A stretch of DNA of 64,000 nt. Source: Aliidiomarina halalkaliphila. GTDB lineage: Bacteria; Pseudomonadota; Gammaproteobacteria; Enterobacterales; Alteromonadaceae. Both the position numbers and the translations under genes were made by a program. Below, one piece after another: positions 39,845 to 49,307 of the stretch. The first letter of the stretch is position 1, and each line of letters starts with the position of its first letter. Under the pieces are notes generated by a model. That model was not told the DNA's origin. It did no database searches and was given only the letters and a program-made list of their open reading frames with translations. The stretch spans positions 62,001 to 126,000 of the forward strand of contig NZ_VJWL01000002.1 of the NCBI RefSeq assembly GCF_007096385.1. Direction: 5' to 3'.

Positions 39845-41746
39845 CTACGCGCTTTTACGCAGTAAGCCTTGCTTCTTCAGGTGTACCAACAACATGGAAA
39901 TAGCCGCTGGGGTAATACCGCTGATTCGTGCCGCCTGACCAATAGTATCTGGGCGATGCTCATTAAGCTTGGCAATCACTTCATTAGATAACCCAGAAAT
40001 CGTTTGATACTGGAATTCCTTCGGCAACTTGGTGTTTTCGTGGCGCAGCTGCTTGGCGATTTCTTCTTCCTGCCGCTTGATATAGCCTGCATATTTCACC
40101 CGAATTTCCACTTGTTCCGCGGCTTTTGGATCCGTTAACGCTGGGCCCAATGCTTCAATTTTCATCAAGGCGTCGTAGGTCACTTCGGGGCGACGCAATA
40201 GTTCTTCCAAACTGGCTTCTTTGCTAATAGGTGTTTTTAGCAATGGATTCACTGCTTCTACCGCCGCATGGTCTTTATGAATCCAGGTAGAGCGCAAGCG
40301 CTGTTGTTCTTGCTCCACCGCTTCCATCTTGGTGTTAAATTTTGCCCAGCGCTCATCGTCTACCAAGCCCAATTTACGGCCTTGCTCAGTTAAGCGCATA
40401 TCGGCGTTATCTTCCCGCAGCAATAGGCGATATTCGGCACGTGAAGTAAACATCCGATAGGGTTCTTTGGTGCCCAAAGTGGCTAAATCATCGATCAAAA
40501 CACCGGTATAGGCTTGGTCACGACGTGGTGTCCAAGCTTCTTGACCGGAGACCGCTAGCGCCGCGTTCATACCGGCGATTAATCCCTGAGCCGCAGCTTC
40601 TTCGTAACCGGTGGTGCCATTAATCTGACCAGCAAAATACAAGCCTTGAATATATTTGGTTTCCAACGATTGCTTCAGATCCCGCGGATCAAAGAAATCA
40701 TACTCGATGGCATAACCTGGGCGTGTAATATGTGCGTTTTCAAAACCACGAATGGAATGCACCAAGGCCATTTGCACATCAAACGGCAAGCTGGTGCTAA
40801 TTCCGTTAGGATACAGCTCGTGGGTATTCAACCCTTCTGGCTCAACAAAGATTTGATGAGAATTTTTATCGGCAAAACGCACCACTTTATCTTCAATCGA
40901 CGGACAGTAGCGCGGACCAATACCTTCAATCACCCCAGAATACATAGGCGAGCGATCTAATCCAGATTTAATAATATCGTGGGTTTGATCGTTGGTATGA
41001 GTGATGTAACAACTTATTTGCTCAGGATGATCGTCGGTACTGCCAATAAACGAGAATACCGGACGTGGCGAATCACCAGGTTGTTCCTGCATCACTGAAA
41101 AATCAACGGTATTGGCATCAATACGGGGTGGGGTTCCGGTTTTTAAGCGATCAACACGCAGCGGTAACTCACGTAAACGACGGGCAAGGGCAATGGATGG
41201 CGGATCACCGGCACGGCCACCACTAAAATTAGATAAACCAATATGAATTTGTCCACCCAAAAAGGTGCCGGTTGTGAGCACGACAGCTGGGGCATAAAAC
41301 TTCAACCCCATTTGTGTGACTACCCCCTCTACGCGAGCTCCAGTGCCTGTTTCTGCCACAATTAAATCATCTGCTGCTTGTTGGAATATTTTTAAATTCG
41401 GTTGTGATTCTAGTGTTTGCCGAATAAAGGCTTTGTAGAGTTGGCGATCTGCTTGGGCGCGTGTTGCACGAACTGCAGGACCTTTGGACGCGTTTAAGGT
41501 TCGAAATTGAATACCAGCGCGGTCAGCAGCTCGGCCCATAATACCGCCAAGGGCATCAATTTCTTTGACCAAGTGGCCTTTACCAATACCACCTATGGCG
41601 GGGTTACAGGACATTTGTCCTAAGGTATCGATGTTGTGAGTGATGAGAAGGGTTTGCTTGCCCATACGCGCAGCAGCAAGTGCCGCTTCGGTACCTGCGT
41701 GTCCACCACCAATTACAATCACATCGAACCGTAAATCTGTTGCCAT
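39845..41746 (-). CDS. mnmG: tRNA uridine-34 carboxymethylaminomethyl-modification enzyme MnmG
   Basis: This 633-residue FAD enzyme has the dinucleotide-binding motif [19 protein letters not shown], the conserved [15 protein letters not shown] and the C-terminal helical [18 protein letters not shown]. It works with MnmE, also encoded here, to modify U34 in tRNAs. It is next to the oriC-like region, as in E. coli (gidA). Confidence 0.99.
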   Translation of the reverse strand: MATDLRFDVIVIGGGHAGTEAALAAARMGKQTLLITHNIDTLGQMSCNPAIGGIGKGHLVKEIDALGGIMGRAADRAGIQFRTLNASKGPAVRATRAQADRQLYKAFIRQTLESQPNLKIFQQAADDLIVAETGTGARVEGVVTQMGLKFYAPAVVLTTGTFLGGQIHIGLSNFSGGRAGDPPSIALARRLRELPLRVDRLKTGTPPRIDANTVDFSVMQEQPGDSPRPVFSFIGSTDDHPEQISCYITHTNDQTHDIIKSGLDRSPMYSGVIEGIGPRYCPSIEDKVVRFADKNSHQIFVEPEGLNTHELYPNGISTSLPFDVQMALVHSIRGFENAHITRPGYAIEYDFFDPRDLKQSLETKYIQGLYFAGQINGTTGYEEAAAQGLIAGMNAALAVSGQEAWTPRRDQAYTGVLIDDLATLGTKEPYRMFTSRAEYRLLLREDNADMRLTEQGRKLGLVDDERWAKFNTKMEAVEQEQQRLRSTWIHKDHAAVEAVNPLLKTPISKEASLEELLRRPEVTYDALMKIEALGPALTDPKAAEQVEIRVKYAGYIKRQEEEIAKQLRHENTKLPKEFQYQTISGLSNEVIAKLNEHRPDTIGQAARISGITPAAISMLLVHLKKQGLLRKSA

Positions 41747-41946
41747 GACGATCTGAACCTCGATCTTTAAGCGTCAATAAATCTAGTCTGTGGTGTACCG
41801 CATATGGATCCCATGCTGATCATAAGGATCTCGTGTATCAGTAATTTCCACAGAGAGCCGATTATTGTAGCACTTTTATGGTCTTCTCAAAATGCTTTTG
41901 ATGGCTATTTGCAGTTGGCTTTGATCATGCCAGGGGTTGGGTAATA

Positions 41947-42240
41947 TATAGATCTATATTTTTTTAAGATCTCTTTATTATGTCTATTATTAGCTCGGTC
42001 AAGATCTGTGGATAGTGATTTTTAATTTAATAAAATCATTCACTTAAGAGGATCGTATTGATGTGCATAAACAGGCATCTTATTGGCGCATAAACAGTGG
42101 GATAACTTCGTGCTTATCCACAATGGAAGTTATCCCCAGATCTATCCCCGGATCCGATCACAGCATTGATCGCTGGTTATCCCCAGCTTTTGAAATCGGT
42201 GGGTAAGGATCCCAGTAAGCTGTGTATAAGATCCGGATAA
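41947..42240. other. oriC: Probable chromosome replication origin (oriC)
   Basis: The mnmG-mioC intergenic region carries an AT-rich block (about 41947-42046) with 13-mer-like repeats GATCTATATTTTT (41951) and GATCTCTTTATTA (41968). DnaA boxes follow: TTATCCACA at 42114-42122 (+), TTATACACA at 42221-42229 (-), and weaker TTATCCCCA at 42130 and 42177 (+), CTATCCACA at 42007 (-), TTATCCCAC at 42097 (-). GATC (Dam) sites are unusually dense. The position between mnmG and mioC equals that of E. coli oriC. Confidence 0.87.
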
Positions 42241-42285
42241 CTTTTCTCTAGATAGGCAGACAGCAGAGTTGCGCGGTGCATAACC

Positions 42286-42732
42286 TTATTCACTGCGGGC
42301 TGATTTCCATGTGGATAGCCAATTCACGGCGTTGGCTTCAGGATCTAAATCGTTGAACATATCGATCGTTAGGCTTTCACAGATCCGGCGGGCACCGAGG
42401 CCTGATAACAATGCATCGGCATCTTGAGCCGCTTGGCAAAAGGTATCGTAACTGGAGTCGCCGATACCGATTAATGCGTAGTGAATGCTCGATAGATCTG
42501 GGCGGTTATCTGTTAGGGACTGCATAAAGGGATAAATGGAATCGGCATATTCACCAGCCCCGTGGGTGGCAATGCAAAGTAGCCAGTGAGCATTTTTCAT
42601 TGGTACTTCAGTGTCGCTGGGTTGGTCGTGAAGGGTGGCTTGATGGCCCTCCTCTATTAATGCTTTACTGACTTCGTCTGCGAGGTATTCCGTGTTGCCA
42701 GACGTAGTACCAATCAAGATATGGAAATGCAT
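42286..42732 (-). CDS. mioC: MioC-like flavodoxin
   Basis: This 148-residue FMN-binding flavodoxin has the phosphate loop GTTSGNTEYLADEV, CIATHGAGEYADSI and ALIGIGDSSYDTFCQAA. ATG 42732 is chosen because AGGGA lies 5 bp upstream; a further upstream start would add 15 unlikely residues. It is transcribed toward oriC, as E. coli mioC is. Confidence 0.93.
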   Translation of the reverse strand: MHFHILIGTTSGNTEYLADEVSKALIEEGHQATLHDQPSDTEVPMKNAHWLLCIATHGAGEYADSIYPFMQSLTDNRPDLSSIHYALIGIGDSSYDTFCQAAQDADALLSGLGARRICESLTIDMFNDLDPEANAVNWLSTWKSARSE

Positions 42733-42901
42733 AAGGGTCCCTGTAATCGAAGCATATAGGTTGGTTGGGGAATTCAAAGTGTATCTTTTAATACTTTGAG
42801 CGCAAAACGCAAAAAAGTTCCCAGAGATTCGCTTGAAAAATCGCCTAAATCCCGTTAATATCTCGCCCTCTCGGAGTCTATCCGTCGCGATTTCATCGCA
42901 A

Positions 42902-43128
42902 AAAAAGCGCTTTTTCGACTATTAAAGTCGTTATTCTAAGCGGTTTATATAGTTTTTATTTCGAATTCTTTATTTTCGCATAAATACTCTATGACGAACG
43001 TCGAAAATCTGCTGAAGGCAGCAGATTAACTGACGCGAGCCATGGAGCCTTTATGTATAAAAAATCGTCAAGTTGCAAGTTTACGCCTACAATTTGGGCG
43101 TAAAGCATCAGTAAACAGGAACTAAATC
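42902..43128 (+). promoter_or_regulatory. Structured leader of the sulP-usp genes
   Basis: The 396-bp gap between mioC and sulP holds several dyads. These are AAAAAGCGCTTTTT (42902-42915), AATCTGCT/AGCAGATT (43006-43027, 6-nt loop) and TTTACGCC/GGCGTAAA (43081-43105, 9-nt loop). None has the T-run of a normal terminator. No clear promoter was chosen. Confidence 0.4.
43054..43104 (+). CDS. Possible 16-residue leader peptide upstream of sulP
   Basis: ATG at 43054 follows GGAG by 5 bp and opens MYKKSSSCKFTPTIWA, ending 24 bp before the sulP ATG. The stop codon lies in the 3' arm of the hairpin at 43081-43105, so translation would alter that structure. It is not proven. Confidence 0.3.
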
Positions 43129-44607
43129 ATGGGTAAAACGTGGAAACTCGAATGGTTCGGTAATATTCGGGCCGATATTTTGGCGGGGATGGTGGTGGCT
43201 TTGGCACTGATTCCAGAAGCCATTGCCTTCTCGATCATTGCCGGTGTTGACCCCAAGGTTGGTTTGTACGCCTCGTTCTGTATTTGTGTGATCACCGCGT
43301 TTGTCGGTGGTCGTCCGGGACAAATATCGGCGGCTACTGGTGCTATGGCGTTGCTGATGGTGACTCTAGTACGCGACCATGGTTTAGAGTACTTGCTTGC
43401 GGCGACCCTACTCACGGGTTTGATTCAGCTGGTATTTGGCTTGTTAAAGCTGGGTTCCTTGATGCGCTTTGTGTCGCGCTCGGTAGTCACCGGCTTCGTA
43501 AACGCCCTCGCCATTTTGATTTTCCTTGCGCAATTACCTGAACTGACGAATGTCACTTGGCATGTGTATGCACTTACCGCTGCCGGTTTAGGTATTATTT
43601 ATGGCCTACCTTATGTGAGCAAAGCAATTCCATCACCATTGGTGGCCATTGTGGTAATCACCGCGTTTGTCATGTTTATGGGTGTCGATGTGCGTACCGT
43701 GGGTGATATGGGTGAATTGCCCGATAGCTTGCCAGTGTTCTTATGGCCGGACATTCCGCTGAATTTAGAAACCTTAATGATTATCCTGCCTTATGCATTG
43801 CCATTGGCGGTTGTTGGTTTGCTGGAATCGATGATGACGCAAACCATCGTTGACGATTTAACCGATACTAAATCAGACCGGAACAAAGAATGTCGTGCTC
43901 AGGGTATCGCCAACGTAGGTTCTGGTTTAATGGGCGGTATGGCCGGTTGTGCCATGATTGGTCAGTCGGTGATTAACATTAAATCAGGCGGACGCGGTCG
44001 CTTGTCTATGTTTGCAGCCGGTGTGGTGTTGATTGTGATGGTTGTGTTCCTAGCAGAGTGGGTGCGGCAAATTCCCATGGCAGCCTTGGTGGCGGTGATG
44101 ATTATGGTGTCGATCGGTACCTTTAGTTGGCAGTCGGTGCGGGATTTGAAGAAGCATCCAATGAGCACGAATATCGTGATGATTGCCACCGTGGTTGTGG
44201 TGGTATGGACCCATAACTTGGCGATTGGCGTGTTTGTAGGCGTGTTGCTGGCGGCACTGTTCTTTGCCGCGAAAGTGGGCAGCTACATGCATGTGTCTTC
44301 AATCTTGAACAAAGAAGGTACCCATCGTACCTATAAAGTAATAGGTCAGGTGTTCTTCACGTCGTCTGAGAAGTTTGTGGAATCCTTTGATTTTAAAGAA
44401 GCTCTTGATAAGGTAACCATTGATGTGGATCGGGCCCATTTCTGGGATATTACTTCAGTTGCTGCTTTAGATAAGGTCATCCTCAAGTTCCGCCGTGAAG
44501 GCGCTGAGGTTGAAGTGATCGGAATGAATAAAGCAACGGCGACTGTGGTGGATAAGTTTGGCGTATCGGATAAACCAGATGCTGCTGATAAGCTCATGGG
44601 CCACTAG
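43129..44607 (+). CDS. SulP-family anion transporter with STAS domain
   Basis: This 492-residue transporter begins with the SulP sequence [35 protein letters not shown], followed by about ten further membrane helices and [22 protein letters not shown]-terminal STAS domain occupies roughly residues 395-490. SulP proteins carry sulfate, bicarbonate or related anions. The substrate is unclear here; bicarbonate is suggested by the neighbour usp gene seen in BicA-like pairs, but this is speculative. AGGA lies 8 bp upstream. The usp gene follows 12 bp downstream. Confidence 0.9.
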   Translation: MGKTWKLEWFGNIRADILAGMVVALALIPEAIAFSIIAGVDPKVGLYASFCICVITAFVGGRPGQISAATGAMALLMVTLVRDHGLEYLLAATLLTGLIQLVFGLLKLGSLMRFVSRSVVTGFVNALAILIFLAQLPELTNVTWHVYALTAAGLGIIYGLPYVSKAIPSPLVAIVVITAFVMFMGVDVRTVGDMGELPDSLPVFLWPDIPLNLETLMIILPYALPLAVVGLLESMMTQTIVDDLTDTKSDRNKECRAQGIANVGSGLMGGMAGCAMIGQSVINIKSGGRGRLSMFAAGVVLIVMVVFLAEWVRQIPMAALVAVMIMVSIGTFSWQSVRDLKKHPMSTNIVMIATVVVVVWTHNLAIGVFVGVLLAALFFAAKVGSYMHVSSILNKEGTHRTYKVIGQVFFTSSEKFVESFDFKEALDKVTIDVDRAHFWDITSVAALDKVILKFRREGAEVEVIGMNKATATVVDKFGVSDKPDAADKLMGH

Positions 44608-44619
44608 GAGATCGAAACA

Positions 44620-45486
44620 ATGACAAAACATACGGTAGGTTGTATCGATGGTTCTGCCTTATCCGACGCGGTAGCCGATTATGCGGCGTGGTCGGCAAAG
44701 CGCTTAGATAATCAACTGGTATTATTAAATGTACTGGATGACGTGCGTAAAGGGGATGAGTCGGATTACAGTGGCCAGATTGGCATGGACGAGCGTCAAC
44801 GGTTGCTCACGGAGTTTACCGACCTGGAAGAAAAGCGGGCTAAGTTAGCGCGTCAGCAAGGTCATTTGTTTTTAGAAGCGGCGGAAAAGCACATTAAAGA
44901 CGTGTATTCCGAGCCACTGCTACGCCAACGCCATGGTGACTTGGTGGATACACTGGCGGATATCGAAAACGATATTCGTTTGTTAGTGATTGGCCGTCAA
45001 GGCAAGCGCGCCACGAAGACACCATCACAAATTGGTCAATATATTGGTCATCAAGTGGAGCGCGTCATTCGCACCATGCATCGTCCAATTTGGGTGATCT
45101 CCGATTCCTTTAAAACACCGGAACGGGTAATGATTGCTTACGATCACAGTGCTACCTCGCAAAAAGCGGTAGATATGGTGGCAGGAAGCCCACTGTTCGC
45201 TGGAATGCCAGTGCATGTGGTGATGGTGGCGGCGGAAACTGGCGATCATCAGGAGCAGTTAGAAAACGCTGCTAAGGCATTGCGTGATAAAGGCTTTACC
45301 GATGTGACCACGGCGCTGATATCTGGCGACGTAGAAACGACGCTTAACGCCTATGCGCAAGAGCAGAATATGAGCGTAATGGTGATGGGAGCCTACGGGC
45401 ATTCGCGTATTCGTGAATTCTTTGTGGGTAGCCATACCAACAAACTCATTTCTAGTGCCAAGGTACCCTTATTGCTGTTGCGCTAG
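44620..45486 (+). CDS. Universal stress protein, two UspA domains
   Basis: This 288-residue protein has two Usp folds. The N-terminal one (about residues 4-145) is the more divergent, and the C-terminal one (about 158-288) includes MIAYDHSATSQKA and the nucleotide-binding-like VMGAYGHSRIREFFVGSHTNKLI. Members bind ATP or other ligands and respond to stress. A GGAG lies 9 bp upstream, so it shares an mRNA with sulP; the pairing suggests regulation of the transporter. The operon ends at a strong terminator. Confidence 0.9.
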   Translation: MTKHTVGCIDGSALSDAVADYAAWSAKRLDNQLVLLNVLDDVRKGDESDYSGQIGMDERQRLLTEFTDLEEKRAKLARQQGHLFLEAAEKHIKDVYSEPLLRQRHGDLVDTLADIENDIRLLVIGRQGKRATKTPSQIGQYIGHQVERVIRTMHRPIWVISDSFKTPERVMIAYDHSATSQKAVDMVAGSPLFAGMPVHVVMVAAETGDHQEQLENAAKALRDKGFTDVTTALISGDVETTLNAYAQEQNMSVMVMGAYGHSRIREFFVGSHTNKLISSAKVPLLLLR

Positions 45487-45510
45487 CTTGCAGTAAGTTC
45501 TGTTATGATA

Positions 45511-45546
45511 GAAAGCCAGAGCATGGGTAATGCTCTGGCTTTTTTG
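45511..45546 (+). terminator. Intrinsic terminator after sulP-usp
   Basis: A perfect 12-bp stem, AAGCCAGAGCAT/ATGCTCTGGCTT (45513-45541) with a 5-nt loop, is followed by a T-run. It lies 16 bp before the next start codon, so readthrough could also control that gene. Confidence 0.92.
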
Positions 45547-45561
45547 TTGGAGTACAGAACG

Positions 45562-45906
45562 ATGAAACAGCAAAACATAGAGAAAAAACTGCGCGCTATG
45601 GAGGCGGAACTCACGGCTATGAGCGAATCTGCGGAAGACTCGCAGAAGCCGGTTCAGCTTGATCAGCAAAGCGTAGGTCGGTTGTCGCGCATGGACGCCA
45701 TGCAAGGACAAGCAATGGCACAAGCCAATGAGCAACGTCGACAATTACTACTGAAACAGATTAAAGCCGCATTAGTGCGATTAGAAAAAGGGGAGTATGG
45801 GATTTGTATTGATTGCGGCGAGGCAATATCAGAGCGCCGCTTGGAGGCAGATCCGGTAGCGATGGTGTGCATCGACTGCCAGGCGGAACGAGAAAGAAAA
45901 CCCTAA
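45562..45906 (+). CDS. DksA/TraR-type C4 zinc-finger protein
   Basis: This 114-residue protein has a helical coiled-coil N-terminus and a zinc finger CIDCGEAI...VCIDCQ (CxxC-x17-CxxC) near the C-terminus, as in DksA/TraR-type regulators that enter the RNA polymerase secondary channel. It is shorter than E. coli DksA (151). The coiled-coil tip acidic pair is not obvious, so a role equal to DksA is uncertain. ATG 45562 has GGAG 9 bp upstream; the terminator just upstream separates it from usp. Confidence 0.87.
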   Translation: MKQQNIEKKLRAMEAELTAMSESAEDSQKPVQLDQQSVGRLSRMDAMQGQAMAQANEQRRQLLLKQIKAALVRLEKGEYGICIDCGEAISERRLEADPVAMVCIDCQAERERKP

Positions 45907-45932
45907 GACAGTAGTTTTTTGGAGTATCGACA

Positions 45933-46355
45933 GTGCTTGCATACATCGAATGTATGATTGAATTAGTGAGGCCTTTTTTACCTTGGCTAATCAGTGTCAG
46001 TCTTGTTATGGCATTGGTGTCGATGATCGCGATTCCTTTGCTCATCATTCGGATGCCCGCGGATTACTTTGCTCATCGTAAGCGTCATCGTCATTGGACC
46101 TGGACGCGTGTTGCCTTGTATGTGGGCCGCAATGTATTGGCCTTTGTACTCTTTATTGCCGGGGTGGCGATGTTGATTCTGCCCGGTCAGGGCCTGCTCA
46201 CGATTCTTATTGCTGTGGTGGTCTCTGATGTGCCTGGAAAATATGAGTTGGAGAAGTGGGTATTACGTCAGCGAGGGGTGTTACGGGCACTCAATTGGAT
46301 TCGAAGTAAAGCGAATAAACCTCCAGTTATCAAGCCTCAAAGTAAGAGTGAGTAA
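45933..46355 (+). CDS. PGPGW-type putative transmembrane protein
   Basis: This 140-residue protein has two to three membrane helices (about residues 15-38 and 66-100) and the motif LILPGQGLLTILIAVV, resembling the PGPGW family. The C-terminus is basic and cytosolic. The function is unknown. The start is GTG at 45933, with GGAG 8 bp upstream. It follows the zinc-finger gene by 26 bp and may be co-transcribed with it. Confidence 0.7.
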   Translation: MLAYIECMIELVRPFLPWLISVSLVMALVSMIAIPLLIIRMPADYFAHRKRHRHWTWTRVALYVGRNVLAFVLFIAGVAMLILPGQGLLTILIAVVVSDVPGKYELEKWVLRQRGVLRALNWIRSKANKPPVIKPQSKSE

Positions 46356-46366
46356 TCACTTACATA

Positions 46367-46621
46367 TTAAACCCCTACATATCTCGCTAATACTGACTGC
46401 CCCGTACCATTAATCGCAGTCACCGACCAAACACCCGTGATTGGGTTCTGAATGACCCGTCCGTGCATCTGTAAAACCTCACCGTTATCGAAGGTGACCG
46501 TAACCTCGCAGGCATGATTTACTTCTTGGCGAAAATCGTCGACCTGAATATCGACAGGCTGCGGAACCTCAGTTGGGCGTCGGCGCTTATGCCAGCTTAG
46601 TTGCTTAATTTCAAAGGGCAT
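46367..46621 (-). CDS. Small protein of unknown function (84 aa)
   Basis: I do not recognise this protein. It is beta-rich, with ACEVTVTFDNGEVLQMHGRVIQNPITGVWSV suggesting a small antiparallel fold. ATG 46621 has GGAG 5 bp upstream and overlaps the end of the membrane protein gene before it by 11 bp, so the two are likely translated together. It converges with the PGPGW-type gene with only 11 bp between, and no terminator is seen. Confidence 0.6.
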   Translation of the reverse strand: MPFEIKQLSWHKRRRPTEVPQPVDIQVDDFRQEVNHACEVTVTFDNGEVLQMHGRVIQNPITGVWSVTAINGTGQSVLARYVGV

Positions 46622-47051
46622 GTGATCTCCTATAGTTATTTCGAACACTGCGGGTGAGCACTATGGTGGGCAGAACATGGGCAAGGCATAGAGCAACGAT
46701 GAGAATAACATCGGTGTGGTCAAACCCGAGCAAGTTGCCGTAGAAGTTTCCGAAGTACAGTGCCGCCGCAAGCAGTGAAAGTATGATCATAAAGCGATAA
46801 GAAAGGGTTTGCCGTTCGCGCACGTAGAAACCCGCGATAATGCCTATGATCAGAGCTTGAATACCACCGACAATATAGCTCATAGGTAGCGCAAAAAGCA
46901 TGATCAACAAAAACGAGGTGGCAACATCTGTGAGTGAGTAACTTAGGAGCATCCATCCGGCAAGGATAACGCAAAGCGTTAGCGCCCCCAGTGGTGGCCC
47001 GAGGGCAACAAAGAGCAGCACGATATTCACCGGGTATTTAGGGTGTTTCAT
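46611..47051 (-). CDS. Four-helix membrane protein of unknown function
   Basis: This 146-residue protein has about four hydrophobic segments, the first at residues 8-31 and then about 37-57, 60-77 and 91-110 with a further C-terminal one, and a basic tail (RSVRNNYRRS). I do not recognise the family. ATG 47051 has GGGAG about 8 bp upstream; a TTG at 47066 is less likely. It is 22 bp downstream of the symporter gene and may share its transcript. Confidence 0.6.
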   Translation of the reverse strand: MKHPKYPVNIVLLFVALGPPLGALTLCVILAGWMLLSYSLTDVATSFLLIMLFALPMSYIVGGIQALIIGIIAGFYVRERQTLSYRFMIILSLLAAALYFGNFYGNLLGFDHTDVILIVALCLAHVLPTIVLTRSVRNNYRRSHAL

Positions 47052-47073
47052 CCGTACTGCTCCCAAGGTGGGC

Positions 47074-48225
47074 TTACTCTTCTTGTTTGGCTTGGTCGTC
47101 GACTAATACGGCAATAGCACCGTCACCGGTAACATTACACGCCGTACCAAAGCTATCTTGCGCCATGTACAGGGCAATCATTAAGGCAATGGCCGTTTCG
47201 CCAAAGCCAAGCATAGAGCCGAGAAGGCCCACAGCCGCCATCACTGCCCCACCTGGCACGCCAGGGGCCGCAAGCATCACGATGGCCAGCATCATAATAA
47301 AGGGCAGCATGGTCATAAAGGACGGAATCACTAGCGCGTTATGCAATACCATCACCGCTACAGTGGTGGCCACAATGGTAATGGTTGAGCCGGCTAAGTG
47401 TGTTGTTGCGCAAAGAGGGACGGTGAAATCCGCCACTTCATCGCGTACTTTATTGTTTTTCACACTTTGTAAGGTCACTGGAATCGTGGCTGCACTCGAC
47501 ATCGTACCCAAGGCTGTGAAATAAGCAGGGAGCATGTTCTTAATCAGAGCAAACGGTGACTTACCTGCTTTGATACCTGCAAGCACAAACATACCCACGA
47601 TATAGAGCCAATGCAGCACTACCGCCAGCAACAGAATAACCGCGAAGGTTTTCAATGTTTCAAATACGGTTCCGGCAGCGGCCATCTCGGCAAACACACC
47701 AGCGATGTACAATGGCAAGAAGGGGATGATAACTTTCTCAAGGAGGACTTTGATCACGTCGCGCCCTTGATCGCTCAAATTCTTGAGAGCGGTTGCTTGC
47801 GTCGCAGCAATGCCTAAACCAAAGATAAAAGCCAGAGCGAGAGCGGTCATCACGTTAAAGACAGGCGGGATTTCCAGCTGGATAAATGGTTCCAGAAGGA
47901 TGCCCGACATGCCCGCGACATCGGCAGGCTCCGGCGCCAACATAGGCACCACCGCACTTGCTGCGAAAAATGCCAAAATACCCGCGATTATTGTCGAAAT
48001 ATAGGCAATACCTAAGGTTTTCCCGAGTAATCTGCCGGAGTTTTGCGGCAAGCTGGCAATTCCACTGGTGATAAAGAAGAAAATCAGCAAGGGAATGGTG
48101 AAGAACAGCAGCTGACCAAATAGAACTTTAAAGGTGAGCAGTAATTGGGTGAACCAATGGGGGGCATATAGGCCGATAAAGGTACCGAGCAGGATACCCG
48201 CAAGCAGTTTAATGATAAGTGCCAT
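47074..48225 (-). CDS. Dicarboxylate/amino-acid:cation symporter (DAACS family)
   Basis: This 383-residue protein belongs to the sodium:dicarboxylate symporter family. Key features are LPLLIFFFITSGIASL, the serine-rich-type region TALGTMSSAATIPVTLQ, PLCATTHLAGSTI and the C-terminal MAQDSFGTACNVTGDGAIAVLV that carries the substrate and Na+ site. It transports glutamate, aspartate, serine or a C4-dicarboxylate into the cell; the substrate cannot be chosen by eye. Confidence 0.94.
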   Translation of the reverse strand: MALIIKLLAGILLGTFIGLYAPHWFTQLLLTFKVLFGQLLFFTIPLLIFFFITSGIASLPQNSGRLLGKTLGIAYISTIIAGILAFFAASAVVPMLAPEPADVAGMSGILLEPFIQLEIPPVFNVMTALALAFIFGLGIAATQATALKNLSDQGRDVIKVLLEKVIIPFLPLYIAGVFAEMAAAGTVFETLKTFAVILLLAVVLHWLYIVGMFVLAGIKAGKSPFALIKNMLPAYFTALGTMSSAATIPVTLQSVKNNKVRDEVADFTVPLCATTHLAGSTITIVATTVAVMVLHNALVIPSFMTMLPFIMMLAIVMLAAPGVPGGAVMAAVGLLGSMLGFGETAIALMIALYMAQDSFGTACNVTGDGAIAVLVDDQAKQEE

Positions 48226-48278
48226 GGATAGATCTCGTTGTTATTGTGTTGAGGTCAGTGCTGGCATCATAGCATGGT

Positions 48279-49157
48279 TCACGCGTGTGCAGCATCCGAC
48301 CTGATTAAGGCTTCTGCGATGTAACGATTACCCGCATTTACGCCTTGGTTGTAGCCCATATTGAGGGAATCGAGGTCTGTGGTAAAGCGCGACACGGGAA
48401 AATTTCCGGGTGGGGCAATAATGTGCACCTGGCAATCACTTGGAGGTGAGGCAATAAAATCGAGCGCCGCGTTGTATTGATCGGTTCTTCGCGTGACAGC
48501 ATCAAACAGAGCTGGGTGCTCGGAAAAGAGCGGTTTTAAGAGGTTAGGAAAACGTGATGGCTGCTTCTTAAAGCCCAAAGGTTGCGATAAAATCACCGTA
48601 ATATCCCGTGCTCCTTGCTCGTAGGCACGAATCACGGGGATAGAATCGGCGAGTCCACCATCGGTCATGGGTTCATCATCAATGGCTGGGAAATCGCGAA
48701 ATACCACGGGCATTGCGCAAGACGCCGGAAACAAATCATTCATATTATGTTCGTCGACTTCAAAATAGCAGGCCTGACCGGTGACGATACTGCAGGTCAC
48801 TACGGTTAGTGGAATATCGCGCTCTAAAAATTTGCCAATATTCAGAGGTAGCTCATCGAGGGAGCAGTGCCATAACCAACTGACATCACAAAAGTGACCA
48901 CCGCGTAGATAACGACGGATATTCATAAACTCATCGCGGCGGGCATGATCGGTAATAATTCGATAGCTGCGCTTGTGGTTGCCCGCCAAATAACCAATCA
49001 AATTAGTGCTGCCGGCAGATACGCCAATTGCCGAATGAAACGGATAGAAATCCCGTTCAACAAAGGCATCGAGCACGCCTGCGGCGAAAATCCCGCGCAT
49101 GGCGCCGCCTTCAACAACGAGGCTGTGGTGGTTTCTTTGTGGGCGAGAGTCTTTCAT
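48279..49157 (-). CDS. Patatin-like phospholipase family protein (YjjU-like)
   Basis: This 292-residue patatin fold has the oxyanion loop EGGAMRGIFAAGV, the nucleophile motif GVSAGS, and the catalytic Asp in MTDGGLADSIP, giving a Ser-Asp dyad. It resembles E. coli YjjU. No signal peptide is present, so it is cytosolic. The lipid substrate is unknown. A GGAG lies about 7 bp upstream. Confidence 0.9.
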   Translation of the reverse strand: MKDSRPQRNHHSLVVEGGAMRGIFAAGVLDAFVERDFYPFHSAIGVSAGSTNLIGYLAGNHKRSYRIITDHARRDEFMNIRRYLRGGHFCDVSWLWHCSLDELPLNIGKFLERDIPLTVVTCSIVTGQACYFEVDEHNMNDLFPASCAMPVVFRDFPAIDDEPMTDGGLADSIPVIRAYEQGARDITVILSQPLGFKKQPSRFPNLLKPLFSEHPALFDAVTRRTDQYNAALDFIASPPSDCQVHIIAPPGNFPVSRFTTDLDSLNMGYNQGVNAGNRYIAEALIRSDAAHA

Positions 49158-49307
49158 CCATTACTCCATCGTCAACCTATGAACGCAAGGCTCATAATAA
49201 CTATGGTCTGATACAACCCAGAAAGCTAGGTATCACGCATAAATTTGAAGTAAAAGGCTGTGGTGTGCAGGACGCTCATTCCATCGACCTGAACGGCAGG
49301 AAACAAC

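Noticed and set aside
47087-47524. 145-residue plus-strand frame opposite the symporter gene
   Set aside because: It is antisense to a well-supported DAACS gene, low in complexity and without a ribosome-binding site.
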